Shown here piece after piece: positions 1-7,584 of a stretch of 14,304 nucleotides of DNA. Every line of letters starts with the position of its first letter. Position 1 is the first letter of the stretch. The notes below the pieces were generated by a model, which searched no databases, was not told the origin of the DNA, and saw only the letters and a program-made list of their open reading frames with translations. A program made the position numbers and the translations under genes. Source of the DNA: Euzebyaceae bacterium (GTDB lineage: Bacteria; Actinomycetota; Nitriliruptoria; Euzebyales; Egibacteraceae). Location of the stretch: positions 1 to 14,304 of the forward strand of contig JACCVM010000258.1 in assembly GCA_013698135.1 (NCBI GenBank). Direction: 5' to 3'.

Positions 1-133
1 CCACACCCTCACCCTCGTGGATGAGGCCGAGCAGGATGTGCTCAGTCCCGATGTAGTTGTGGTTGAGCATCCGGGCCTCTTCTTGCGCGAGCACGACCAC
101 TCGCCTGGCCCGGTCGGTGAACCGTTCAAACAT
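1..133 (-). CDS. clpC: ClpC ATPase, N-terminal fragment (runs off window)
   Basis: Only the first 44 codons are in the window. The translation starts MFERFTDRARRVVVLAQEEA and continues with ARMLNHNYIGTEHILLGL, the hallmark start of the Clp N-domain of ClpC, an AAA+ unfoldase that feeds substrates to the ClpP protease in the cytoplasm. The ATG at 133-131 is preceded by a run of five G on the coding strand (140-144) at 6 nt spacing, which serves as the ribosome binding site. lysS lies upstream in the same direction, 290 bp away, so clpC probably has its own promoter. In Mycobacterium, clpC1 also follows lysS, with lsr2 between them; lsr2 is absent here. The ATPase domains are outside the window, so ClpC rather than ClpA-like is inferred from the N-terminus and synteny. 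Confidence 0.93.
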   Translation of the reverse strand, partial: MFERFTDRARRVVVLAQEEARMLNHNYIGTEHILLGLIHEGEGV

Positions 134-150
134 CCATTGCCCCCTGCTCG

Positions 151-175
151 GGTGCTAGTCAGTGACTGTAGCACC
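151..175. promoter_or_regulatory. Imperfect palindrome upstream of clpC (possible operator)
   Basis: Arms GGTGCT-AGTCA and TGACT-GT-AGCACC are 11 bp each around a central G, with a 2-nt bulge in the right arm. It overlaps the candidate -10 and start site of clpC and ends 17 bp before the start codon. That placement fits a repressor operator or a 5' leader hairpin. I do not recognise it as a CtsR, HspR or ClgR box. Which protein binds, if any, is unknown. Confidence 0.4.
165..173 (-). promoter_or_regulatory. Candidate extended -10 promoter of clpC
   Basis: On the minus strand this reads TGCTACAGT: a TACAGT -10 hexamer (165-170) with a TGn extension (171-173). Transcription would begin near 158, giving a leader of about 25 nt that holds the G-rich ribosome binding site. 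No good -35 hexamer is visible at 16-18 nt, which an extended -10 can tolerate. The same nine bases occur in the vapB promoter at 11841-11849. Confidence 0.4.
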
Positions 176-423
176 GGCCAACCCTGTTCTAGGGCGGCCG
201 GACCACCACTGGTAATGAGTCCACTGACCCGTTGACCAGCGGTGTGGTGCAATCTGCGACGCTTTGGACGGGGCCGCACCGGCGACGCTACCGCTCGCCT
301 TCTCATTCGACCTGGCGGGGTGGCGCTTGAGCGATTGCCGCTCCGCCGGGCTGGCCAGGGTAGCGGTGGCTGGAGTGCGGCGCAGTTTGCCGCCGCCATG
401 TCTACAACGCGATCCCGGCGCTG

Positions 424-1947
424 TTATTCCGCTTCCGGCCGCAGGGTGGGAAACAGGATCACGTCGCGGATCGTCTGCACGTCGGCTAGCAGCATGACCA
501 GGCGGTCGACACCGATCCCGAGTCCACCCAACGGCGGCAGTCCCAGCTCCATGGCTCGCAGATAGTCCTCGTCGACGGGCATGGCCTCGAGGTCGCCGGC
601 GGCCCCTGCCCGCGCCTGGGCCTCGAACCGTGCGCGCTGATCGATCGGATCGGTGAGCTCGGAGAAGGCGTTGCCCAACTCCCGCCCGGCCAGAATCGGC
701 TCGAAGCGCTCGGTCACCCGAGGGTCGTCGCGGTGGCGACGAGCCAGCGGGCTGACCTCCACCGGGTAGTCCACCACGAAGGTCGGGTCCCAAAGGGTGT
801 GCTCGACGAGCTTTTCGTACAACTCCAGCATGAGCTTGCCGGTGCCCCACGAGCCCTCGGCGTGCACGTCGTGCTCGACGCAGATCTCGCGCAGCCGCGC
901 CGGCGGCAGATCGTAGTCCAGGTCCACGCGCCCCGTCGCCTCGCCGACCAGTTCCAGCAGCGTGCGTTGCGGCCAGTCGCCCCCAAGCTCCAAGCAACGG
1001 CCCGCGTAGGTGAGCGTTGTGGTGCCCACGGCCTCCAAGGCGGCGCATTGCACCAGCGCTTGGGTGAGCGCCATGATGTCGCGGTAGTCGGCGTAGGCCT
1101 GATAGCACTCCAGCATCGTGAACTCGGGGTTGTGCCGAGGGCTGAGCCCCTCGTTGCGGAAGACCCGGCCGATCTCGTACACGCGCGGCATGCCGCCCGC
1201 GACCAGCCGCTTGAGGTGCAGCTCCTCGGCGATGCGCAGGTACAGCGGCATGTCGAGCGCGTTGTGGTGGGTGGCGAAGGGCCGGGCCAACGCCCCGCCG
1301 GCCATCGTGTGGAGCACCGGCGTCTCGACCTCGACGTAGCCGCGGTCGTCCAGCTCGGCGCGCAGCGCGCGGATGACCTTGGCGCGGATCGCGAAGACGC
1401 GCCGAGCGTCGGCGTTGACGGTCAGGTCGATCTCGCGCCGGCGGAAGCGCGTCTCGGTGTCGCGCAGCCCGTGCCACTTGTCCGGCAGCGGTCGCAACGA
1501 CTTGCCGATGAGCGTGACCTCGTCAGCCTTGACCGACAACTCACCGCGCCGGGTACGGACCACCCGTCCGGTCACCGCCACCCAGTCGCCAACGTCGAGG
1601 TCGGCCACACGAGCCATCGCCTGCTCGCCGAGGACGTCCAGTTGCGTCATCGCCTGCAGCTCGTCGTCGGCCTCACGCAGGACCAGGAAGGTCAGCTTGC
1701 CGTGGCCACGTCGTGCGACGAGGCGGCCGCCGACGGCCACCCGGTGCTCGCTCTCCTCGCCTGCCTCCAGCCGCCGGTCCCAGGCGGCGTTGACGTCGGC
1801 CAGGGCGTCGGTAACCCGTACGCCGACCGGATAGGGGTCGATGCCGGCGTCGCGCAGCCGCTGCAGCTTGGCACGGCGCTCAGCGAGCGCGTCCTCGCGG
1901 GGACCGCCGCCACCGTCGTCGCTGCCTTCATTGGTTGCTGATGTCAT
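424..1947 (-). CDS. lysS: Lysyl-tRNA synthetase, class II
   Basis: A 507-aa cytoplasmic enzyme that charges tRNA-Lys with lysine using ATP, the usual length for class II LysRS. An N-terminal helical part (1-60, including AGIDPYPV at 34-41) precedes the anticodon-binding OB fold (about 70-150). The catalytic domain shows motif 1 around 198-211 (ending in VETPVL), motif 2 at 256-280 (VYEIGRVFRNEG, then HNPEFTMLE) and motif 3 at 477-482 (GIGVDR). The ATG at 1947 is the only usable start before an upstream stop. No clear Shine-Dalgarno precedes it, so initiation may be weak or leaderless. It is downstream of pyc in the same direction after 145 bp containing a hairpin, so it may be transcribed separately. 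Synteny with clpC matches other actinobacteria. Confidence 0.98.
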   Translation of the reverse strand: MTSATNEGSDDGGGGPREDALAERRAKLQRLRDAGIDPYPVGVRVTDALADVNAAWDRRLEAGEESEHRVAVGGRLVARRGHGKLTFLVLREADDELQAMTQLDVLGEQAMARVADLDVGDWVAVTGRVVRTRRGELSVKADEVTLIGKSLRPLPDKWHGLRDTETRFRRREIDLTVNADARRVFAIRAKVIRALRAELDDRGYVEVETPVLHTMAGGALARPFATHHNALDMPLYLRIAEELHLKRLVAGGMPRVYEIGRVFRNEGLSPRHNPEFTMLECYQAYADYRDIMALTQALVQCAALEAVGTTTLTYAGRCLELGGDWPQRTLLELVGEATGRVDLDYDLPPARLREICVEHDVHAEGSWGTGKLMLELYEKLVEHTLWDPTFVVDYPVEVSPLARRHRDDPRVTERFEPILAGRELGNAFSELTDPIDQRARFEAQARAGAAGDLEAMPVDEDYLRAMELGLPPLGGLGIGVDRLVMLLADVQTIRDVILFPTLRPEAE

Positions 1948-2061
1948 GGGCTGCGCAGGCTATCGGCTCGCTTCTCCGCTCTTGCCGCTGGAGCCTTGGG
2001 CGTAGCGCTCACGCGGCCGGCGTACCGTCTACCCCGACACCTCGTTGACCGACTGTCACCG

Positions 2062-2092
2062 TGCGGCACGCGCCGGTTGACGCGATGCCGCA
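2062..2092 (-). terminator. Hairpin immediately after the pyc stop codon
   Basis: A stem of about 11 bp (GCGGCACGCG against CGCG-A-TGCCGC, plus one flanking T-A pair) with a one-base bulge and an 8-nt loop directly abuts the pyc stop codon (2093-2095). There is no U-tract, as is common in high-GC actinobacteria. It probably ends or attenuates pyc transcription before lysS. An RNA-stabilising role is also possible. Confidence 0.55.
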
Positions 2093-5000
2093 TCAGCGGC
2101 GCAGCACCAACAGCAGGTCGCCGGGCTCCACCGACGTACCGGACTCCACCACGACGCGGGCGACCCGCCCGTCCACCGGCGCGCTGATGGCTGACTCCAT
2201 CTTCATGGCCTCGATGGAGCCGACCGCCTGCCCCCGCTGCACGGCGTCGCCCTCACCGACCCGCAGCGTCACGACGCCCGACAGCGAGGCGGCGACGTGC
2301 AACGGGTCGGACAGGTTGGCCTTCTCCGCGCGCGAGTGCTCGACGTTGATGGAGCGGTCGCGCACATCGACGGGCCGGGTCTGACCGTTGAGCTTGATCA
2401 GCACCGTGCGCGTTCCGCTCTCGTCGGGCTCACCGATGGCCTCCAGCTCCACGAACAGGCGCACGCCGAGCTCCAGCTCGATGACGATCTCCTCGGCTGG
2501 CTCCAGGCCGTAGAAGAACGCCCTGGTCGGCACCACCGCCACGTCACCCCAGCGGTCGGCGGCTTCGATCTGCTCGCGCGCCGGCTCCGGAAACATCAAG
2601 CGGTTCAGGGTGGCCCGCCGGTCTGGGCCGGTCAGCTGCGCCACGTCATCGCCGACCTCCTCGGTGTCCGCGGCGGCGTCCCGCCCGGCCAGTGCTTTGC
2701 TGCGGAACGGCTCGGGCCAGCCTCCCGGCGGGGTGCCCAGCTCGCCCTGCAGAAACCCGAGTACCGATTCCGGCAGGTCGAAATCGCCGGGATCGTCCTC
2801 CAGCGCATCGGGATCGATGCCGGCCGATGCCAGATACAGCGCCAGGTCACCTACCACCTTGGACGTTGGCGTGACCTTGATGAGGTCACCCAGCAGCCGG
2901 TTGCAGCGTTCGTACAGCGCCTCGACCTCTTCGAAGCGGTCGCCGAGGCCGAGCGCCACGGCCTGCTGGCGCAGGTTGGAAAGCTGGCCGCCGGGAATCT
3001 CGTGGCGGTACACCGTGCCCGTCGGGGAGCGCAGTCCCGCCTCGAACGGCGCGTACAGATCGCGCACCGCCTCCCAGTACGGCTCCAGGTCGCCGAGCAC
3101 GTCCAGCGACAGGCCGGTGACCCGCTCGGTGTGGTCCGTGGCTGCCACGATTGCGGCCAGCGACGGCTGGCTGGTCATCCCCGACAGCGGCGGCGCCGCA
3201 CCGTCGATGGCGTCCACGCCCGCCTGGACCGCCGCCAGGTAGGTCGCCAGCTGACCGCCGGCGGTGTCGTGGGTGTGCAAGTGCACGGGCGCGTCGAAGC
3301 GTTCGCGCAGGGCGGTGACCAGCGTGCGGGCGGCCGGCGCCCGCAGCAGGCCGGCCATGTCCTTGATGCACAGCACGTGCGCCCCCGCCGCGATGACCCC
3401 CTCGGCGACGCCGAGATAGTGGTCGAGGGTGTAAGACCGCTGACCGGGGTCCGACAGGTCGCCGGTGTAGCACAGCGTCCCCTCGGCGACGCCGCCGCCC
3501 TCAGCGACCGCCTCGATGCCGGGGCGCATCCGTTCCACGTCGTTGTTGGCGTCGAAGACCCGGAAGATGTCGATGCCGGTGGCGCGAGCCTCGTCGACGA
3601 ACGCCCGCACGACCGCGTCGGGATAGCTGGAGTAGCCGACGGCGTTGCGGCCGCGCAACAGCATCTGCAGGCAGACGTTGGGAAGCGCCTTGCGCAGCCG
3701 CGCCAGCCGCTCCCAGGGGTCCTCGGACAGGAATCGCAGGGCGACGTCGTAGGTCGCGCCACCCCACACCTCCGCCGACAGCAGCTGCGGCATGCGCCGC
3801 GCCATGTGCCCGGCAACGGCGACCATGTCGTAAGTCCGCATGCGCGTGGCCAGCAGCGACTGGTGGGCATCGCGCAAGGTCGTGTCGGTGACGCCGATCG
3901 CCGAGCTGTCGCGCAGCCAACGTGCGAAGCCCGCCGGACCCAGCTGGTCCAGGCGCTCCCGCGAGCCCGGCGGTGGCGGCGCGTGCCGCTCGTCGTCGCT
4001 CAGCGCGGGGAGCTTGGCGGCCGGCTCGACCAGCGTCGGCGGCTGGCCGTTCGGGCGGTTGACCGTCACGTCGGCGACCAGCTCCAGCAACCTGGTGGCA
4101 CGATCGGCCCCGGCTTTGGCCGACGTCAGCTGGGGCCGCTCGTCGATGAAGGCGGTGGTGACCTCGCCGGCCAGAAAGTCGGGGTCCGACAGCACCGCCC
4201 CCAGGAAGGCCACGTTGGTCAGCACACCCCGCACCCGGAACTCCGCGATCGCCCGTCGGGCGCGGGAGGCGGCGGTGGCGAGGTCCGGTCCGCGAGCGGT
4301 GAGCTTGACCAGCAGAGAGTCGAAGTAGGGCGACACCTCGCCGCCGGTGTAGCCGGCACCGCCGTCGAGGCGGATCCCGGCGCCGCCCGGTGAGCGGTAG
4401 GCGGTGATGCGGCCGAGGTCGGGGCGGAAGCCGTTGGTCGGGTCCTCGGTCGTGATGCGGCACTGCAGTGCCTGACCCCGGACGGTGATGCGGTCCTGGG
4501 CCAGCCCGAGGTCGGCCAGCGTCGCGCCGGCCGCGATGCGCAGCTGCGACTTGACGATGTCGACGTCGGTGACCTCTTCGGTCACCGTGTGCTCGACCTG
4601 CACCCGCGGGTTCATCTCGATGAACACGGCCGCAGGTCCGCCCGAGCCATCATCTACAGCGACCAGGAACTCCACCGTGCCGGCGTTGCGGTAGCCCACG
4701 GCGCGCCCGAAGCGCACCGCGTCCGCGCAGATGGCATCACGCAGGGCGGGGTCGAGGTTAGGGGCCGGCGCCAGCTCCAGGACCTTCTGGTGACGGCGCT
4801 GCACCGAGCAGTCGCGCTCGTACAGGTGGATGACCTCGCCGTCCGCGCCGGCCAGCAGCTGCACCTCGATGTGGCGAGGGCGGACCATCGCCTGCTCCAA
4901 AAACACCGTCTCGTCGCCGAAGGCCCCCTTGGCTTCGCGCATGGCCGTCTCCACGGCGGCGGACAGCTCACCGGGCTCGCGCACGAGCCGTAGCCCACGC

Positions 5001-5491
5001 CCGCCACCGCCGGACGCGGCCTTGACGAAGACGGGGAAGCCGATCGCTTCGGCGGCCTCGGCGGCGGCCTCGGGCCCAGCCAGCGAGCCCGAGGCGGCGA
5101 GGACCGCGAGACCGGCTTGGTCCGCCGCCACGCGGGCGCGGATCTTGTCGCCGGTCAGCTCCAGCACCTCGGCGGGAGGGCCGACGAAGGTGACGCCAGC
5201 TTCCGTGCAGGCGGCGGCCAGCAACGGGCTCTCGGACAGGAAGCCGTAGCCGGGATAGACCGCGTCAGCTCCGACTCGGACTGCCGCCTCGACGATGACC
5301 TGCGGGTCGAGATAGGCCCGCACCGGGTGGTCGGGGTCGCCGATCTCGTAGGCCTCGTCGGCCTTCTGGCGGTGCAGGGACCCCCGGTCGGCGTGGGTGT
5401 AGACCGCGACCGTGCGGATGCCGAGCTCGTAGGCGGCGCGAAACGCCCGCACCGCGATCTCGCCGCGGTTGGCTACCAGCACCTTGTCCAT
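2093..5491 (-). CDS. pyc: Pyruvate carboxylase, single-chain biotin enzyme
   Basis: An 1132-aa cytoplasmic enzyme that carboxylates pyruvate to oxaloacetate using ATP, bicarbonate and covalently bound biotin, refilling the TCA cycle. All three modules are present. The biotin carboxylase domain (1-450) has VLVANRGEIAVR at the start, the ATP-grasp glycine loop SGGGGRG (160-166) and EMNPRVQVEH (292-301). The carboxyltransferase domain begins near 532 with TDTTLRDAHQS (D541); the Lys expected to be carboxylated is K710 in IKDMAG, and H739 and H741 are metal ligands. The C-terminal biotinyl domain has EAMKMES with biotin on K1097. The spacing of D541, K710, H739 and H741 matches the Rhizobium etli enzyme with a constant offset of 8. 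The ATG follows an AAAGG-type ribosome site, which lies in a possible hairpin. It sits 71 bp after the small membrane protein gene. Full length and apparently intact. Confidence 0.98.
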   Translation of the reverse strand: MDKVLVANRGEIAVRAFRAAYELGIRTVAVYTHADRGSLHRQKADEAYEIGDPDHPVRAYLDPQVIVEAAVRVGADAVYPGYGFLSESPLLAAACTEAGVTFVGPPAEVLELTGDKIRARVAADQAGLAVLAASGSLAGPEAAAEAAEAIGFPVFVKAASGGGGRGLRLVREPGELSAAVETAMREAKGAFGDETVFLEQAMVRPRHIEVQLLAGADGEVIHLYERDCSVQRRHQKVLELAPAPNLDPALRDAICADAVRFGRAVGYRNAGTVEFLVAVDDGSGGPAAVFIEMNPRVQVEHTVTEEVTDVDIVKSQLRIAAGATLADLGLAQDRITVRGQALQCRITTEDPTNGFRPDLGRITAYRSPGGAGIRLDGGAGYTGGEVSPYFDSLLVKLTARGPDLATAASRARRAIAEFRVRGVLTNVAFLGAVLSDPDFLAGEVTTAFIDERPQLTSAKAGADRATRLLELVADVTVNRPNGQPPTLVEPAAKLPALSDDERHAPPPPGSRERLDQLGPAGFARWLRDSSAIGVTDTTLRDAHQSLLATRMRTYDMVAVAGHMARRMPQLLSAEVWGGATYDVALRFLSEDPWERLARLRKALPNVCLQMLLRGRNAVGYSSYPDAVVRAFVDEARATGIDIFRVFDANNDVERMRPGIEAVAEGGGVAEGTLCYTGDLSDPGQRSYTLDHYLGVAEGVIAAGAHVLCIKDMAGLLRAPAARTLVTALRERFDAPVHLHTHDTAGGQLATYLAAVQAGVDAIDGAAPPLSGMTSQPSLAAIVAATDHTERVTGLSLDVLGDLEPYWEAVRDLYAPFEAGLRSPTGTVYRHEIPGGQLSNLRQQAVALGLGDRFEEVEALYERCNRLLGDLIKVTPTSKVVGDLALYLASAGIDPDALEDDPGDFDLPESVLGFLQGELGTPPGGWPEPFRSKALAGRDAAADTEEVGDDVAQLTGPDRRATLNRLMFPEPAREQIEAADRWGDVAVVPTRAFFYGLEPAEEIVIELELGVRLFVELEAIGEPDESGTRTVLIKLNGQTRPVDVRDRSINVEHSRAEKANLSDPLHVAASLSGVVTLRVGEGDAVQRGQAVGSIEAMKMESAISAPVDGRVARVVVESGTSVEPGDLLLVLRR

Positions 5492-5495
5492 GCCC

Positions 5496-5530
5496 GCCTT
5501 TCGGTCGGTTCCCGCGATCTCGCCGAAGGC
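5496..5530 (-). promoter_or_regulatory. Inverted repeat covering the pyc ribosome binding site
   Basis: In the pyc leader, GCCTTCGG (5523-5530) can pair with CCGAAAGGC (5496-5504): 8 bp with one bulged A and an 18-nt loop. The 3' arm contains the GAAAGG ribosome binding site, 4 nt before the start codon. Folding would hide it, which suggests translational control or merely a chance GC-rich pairing. Confidence 0.3.
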
Positions 5531-5562
5531 CGCCGCGGTGGACCGTCTAAGAACGACAGACG

Positions 5563-5943
5563 CTAGCGGTCGAGCAGACCCTCAAGGACGTCGCGGTCGA
5601 GCAGGCCGTCCAGGCCTTCGCCGTCGAGCAGACCGCGCTCCTCCAGCAGACCCTCCAGTGCGTCGCGGTTCTCCGCGCTACCCAGCTCCCGCAACAGCTC
5701 CTCGGCGCTGATATCGCCTTCCAGCAGCTGCTCCAGCGGGTTGGACTCGGGGTCGTCCTCGGACTCGGTACCGGTACCGGTGTCCACCGAGGCCGCCGCC
5801 GCAAGCTCGGCCTCGAGGCGTTCCACGTCGGCGCGCAGCCGCTGTGTCGTCTGGTTCGTCCGTACGACCATGGTGGCAAGGATCAGCACGACCACACCGA
5901 TCACCGCGAACCCTGCCTTGACCGCCTGCTCCGACACGTCCAT
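5563..5943 (-). CDS. Small membrane-anchored protein with nonapeptide repeats, function unknown
   Basis: I do not recognise this 126-aa protein. A hydrophobic segment (residues about 11-27, AGFAVIGVVVLILATMVV) is followed by a predicted coiled coil (28-50, heptad-like TQRLRADVERLEAELAAA), an acidic Ser/Thr/Glu linker (51-70), and a leucine-rich acidic tail. The tail repeats LLD-G/R-x-x-L-D/E-G with a nine-residue period. The layout is that of a single-pass anchor projecting a coiled coil and short helical repeats. The ATG at 5943 almost touches a GAAGGG ribosome site; the GTG at 5937 (codon 3) has ideal 6-nt spacing and may be the true start. It follows coaX by 34 bp and precedes pyc by 71 bp on the same strand, so it is probably in the operon. 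A longer frame reaching into coaX is a shadow. Confidence 0.75.
   Translation of the reverse strand: MDVSEQAVKAGFAVIGVVVLILATMVVRTNQTTQRLRADVERLEAELAAAASVDTGTGTESEDDPESNPLEQLLEGDISAEELLRELGSAENRDALEGLLEERGLLDGEGLDGLLDRDVLEGLLDR
5569..5631. repeat. 27-bp-period tandem repeat in the small membrane protein gene
   Basis: The nonamer GTCGAGCAG occurs at 5569, 5596 and 5623, exactly 27 bp apart, with partly conserved sequence between. This gives the nine-residue period of the protein's C-terminal tail. A related CCAGCAG copy lies 18 bp further on, in phase with the reading frame. Such repeats can expand or contract by slippage. Confidence 0.6.
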
Positions 5944-5977
5944 CCCTTCGCCGAGGTCCAACCCTATCGAGAACCGT

Positions 5978-6745
5978 TCAGGTGTTGCGCTCCCAGACGA
6001 TGCGCAGGCCCTTGAGCGTGAGCCAGGGATCATGGTGGTCGATGCGGCGGCAGGCGTCGACCACGGCGGGCGCCAGCCCCCCGGTGGCGACGACGACCGG
6101 CGGTGCGTCCAACTCGGCGGCGAGCTGCTCGACCACCCGGTCGACGCCGCCGGCAAAGCCGTACACCGCTCCTGACTGCAGCGCCTCGACGGTGCTGCGC
6201 CCGATCGCGTGGCGAGGCGCCGTGAGCTCGACCGTGCGCAGCTGCGCCCCCTTGGCGGTGAGCGCATCGATCGAGATCTGCACGCCCGGAGCGATTGCCC
6301 CACCGATGAAGGCCCCGCCGGCGTCGTAGACGTCGAAGTTCGTGCCGGTGCCGAAGTCCACGACGATCCCCGGCCCGCCGTACTGATCGTGCGCCGCGAT
6401 GGCGTTGACGAGCCGATCGGCACCCACCTCGCGCGGGTCCTCCATCCTGATGGAGATGCCGGTGCGAGTGCCCGGCGCCACGATCACCGGCGGGAAGTGG
6501 AAGTACCGCTGGGTCATCTCCCGCAGCCGCGCGGTGACCACTGGCACCACCGACGAGATCACGACCCCGTGGACGTTCCGGCTGAACGACAGGTTCTCGA
6601 AGCTCATCAGACCCTGGAACAGCAGCGCCAGCTCGTCGGCGGTGCGCCTGGCATCGCTGGAGATGCGCCACTGCTGCGCGAGCTCGTCACCGTTGAAGAC
6701 CCCGATGACCGTCAGCGAGTTGCCGACGTCCACGGCCAGCAGCAT
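5978..6745 (-). CDS. coaX: Type III pantothenate kinase
   Basis: A 255-aa cytoplasmic kinase catalysing the first step of coenzyme A synthesis, pantothenate to 4'-phosphopantothenate. Typical length for CoaX. The ASKHA fold signatures are visible: phosphate-1 loop LLAVDVGNS (2-10) with D6, DPREVGADR (103-111) with the probable catalytic D110, DFGTGTNFD (130-138), and GGAIAPGVQIS (148-158). Slightly unusual: the first loop reads GNSLT where GNT-N/H-T is common. The ATG shares its A with the nadC stop (TGATG) and has a very strong AGGAGGT ribosome site (6752-6758) 6 nt upstream, inside the end of nadC, so translation is coupled but independently boosted. With panC nearby, it links pantothenate synthesis to CoA production. 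Confidence 0.97.
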   Translation of the reverse strand: MLLAVDVGNSLTVIGVFNGDELAQQWRISSDARRTADELALLFQGLMSFENLSFSRNVHGVVISSVVPVVTARLREMTQRYFHFPPVIVAPGTRTGISIRMEDPREVGADRLVNAIAAHDQYGGPGIVVDFGTGTNFDVYDAGGAFIGGAIAPGVQISIDALTAKGAQLRTVELTAPRHAIGRSTVEALQSGAVYGFAGGVDRVVEQLAAELDAPPVVVATGGLAPAVVDACRRIDHHDPWLTLKGLRIVWERNT

Positions 6746-7572
6746 CAGGCCACCTCCTCAAAGTCCAGCCCGATGTCCAGCGCCTGCACCGAGTGGGTCA
6801 GCGCCCCGACGGCGACCGCCTCCACCCCGGTCTCGGCGATGGCTCGCACGGTCTGCAGGGTCACGCCGCCGGACGCCTCGGTGAACACGCCTCGCGGGCG
6901 GCAGCGGTCGACGGCGGCGCGCAGATCTTCCAGGCCGAAGTTGTCCAGCAGCACGCACGTCGCGCCGGCTTGCAGGGCGGCGTCGAGCTCGCCGAGGTCG
7001 TCGACCTCGACCTGGACCTCGAGGTCGCCGGCGCCGGACAGCGCCGCCGCGGTGGCGCGCGCGACGCCGCCAGCGGCCACGGCATGGTTGTCTTTGACCA
7101 GCAGCCCGTCGTACAGGCCCATTCGGTGGTTGGCGGCACCGCCGGCCGCCACGGCTGCCTTCTGCAGGGCCCGCAGGCCCGGCAGCGTCTTGCGCGTGTC
7201 GCGAACGGTGCACCAAGTGCCGGCCACCACCTCGCAGTAGCGGGCGGCAGCGGTGGCCACGCCGGACAGGTGGGTCAGAAAGTTCAGCGCGGTGCGCTCG
7301 GCGACGAGCAGCGCGCGTGTCGGTCCGGCCACGCTGGCCAGGCACTCACCCGCGCGCACTCGTGCTCCGTCGCCCACCGAGGCGGTGCAGAGCAGCGACG
7401 GGTCGACCTCGGCGCACACGGCCGCCAGCACCCCGAGGCCGGCGACGACGCCCGCCTCCCGAGCGACGAAGCTGGCGGTGGTGGTGGCGCCGGCGGGCAC
7501 GGTCGCGGTCGCGGTGACGTCGCCGCGCTCGCCGAGGTCCTCGGCCAGCGCCAGGCGGATGAGCTCGATCAC
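6745..7572 (-). CDS. nadC: Nicotinate-nucleotide pyrophosphorylase (quinolinate phosphoribosyltransferase)
   Basis: A 275-aa cytoplasmic enzyme of de novo NAD synthesis that converts quinolinate and PRPP to nicotinate mononucleotide, CO2 and pyrophosphate. Characteristic residues are in place: AEDLGERGDVT (10-20), AERTALNFL (91-99), RDTRKT (124-129), NHRMGLYDG (148-156), K160-D161-N-H, the barrel motif VEVDD (188-192), LLDNF (208-212), EASGG (232-236) and GALTHS (256-261). Length is normal. It starts with GTG at 7572, 12 bp after the panC stop, with no obvious ribosome site, so coupling to panC translation is likely. Its partners nadA and nadB are not in the window. Its position, between panC and coaX, is where panD lies in Mycobacterium. 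Confidence 0.97.
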   Translation of the reverse strand: MIELIRLALAEDLGERGDVTATATVPAGATTTASFVAREAGVVAGLGVLAAVCAEVDPSLLCTASVGDGARVRAGECLASVAGPTRALLVAERTALNFLTHLSGVATAAARYCEVVAGTWCTVRDTRKTLPGLRALQKAAVAAGGAANHRMGLYDGLLVKDNHAVAAGGVARATAAALSGAGDLEVQVEVDDLGELDAALQAGATCVLLDNFGLEDLRAAVDRCRPRGVFTEASGGVTLQTVRAIAETGVEAVAVGALTHSVQALDIGLDFEEVA

Positions 7573-7584
7573 GAGGACATGTTG

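Larger units (their letters stand above)
134..423. other. Intergenic region between lysS and clpC
   Basis: This 290-bp stretch holds the clpC promoter and palindrome at its left end. The rest shows no tRNA cloverleaf and no convincing small ORF on either strand; the open frames crossing it are GC-rich shadows running into lysS. Weak hairpins occur (a 5-bp stem GAGCG/CGCTC at 329-343 and a 5-bp GCGGC/GCCGC stem near 378-395), but neither has a T-tract and neither is a convincing lysS terminator. No Lsr2-like peptide was found. Confidence 0.6.

Noticed and set aside
329..395. Terminator after lysS
   Set aside because: Only 5-bp stems and no T-tract; expected by chance in DNA of this GC content.
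134..423. Hidden lsr2 or tRNA gene between lysS and clpC
   Set aside because: No frame resembles Lsr2 and no cloverleaf with a T-arm could be drawn.
2297..4393. 698-codon open frame on the plus strand opposite pyc
   Set aside because: Antisense to a fully recognisable pyruvate carboxylase. Its Arg/Gly/Ala/His-rich translation has no domain and is a high-GC shadow.
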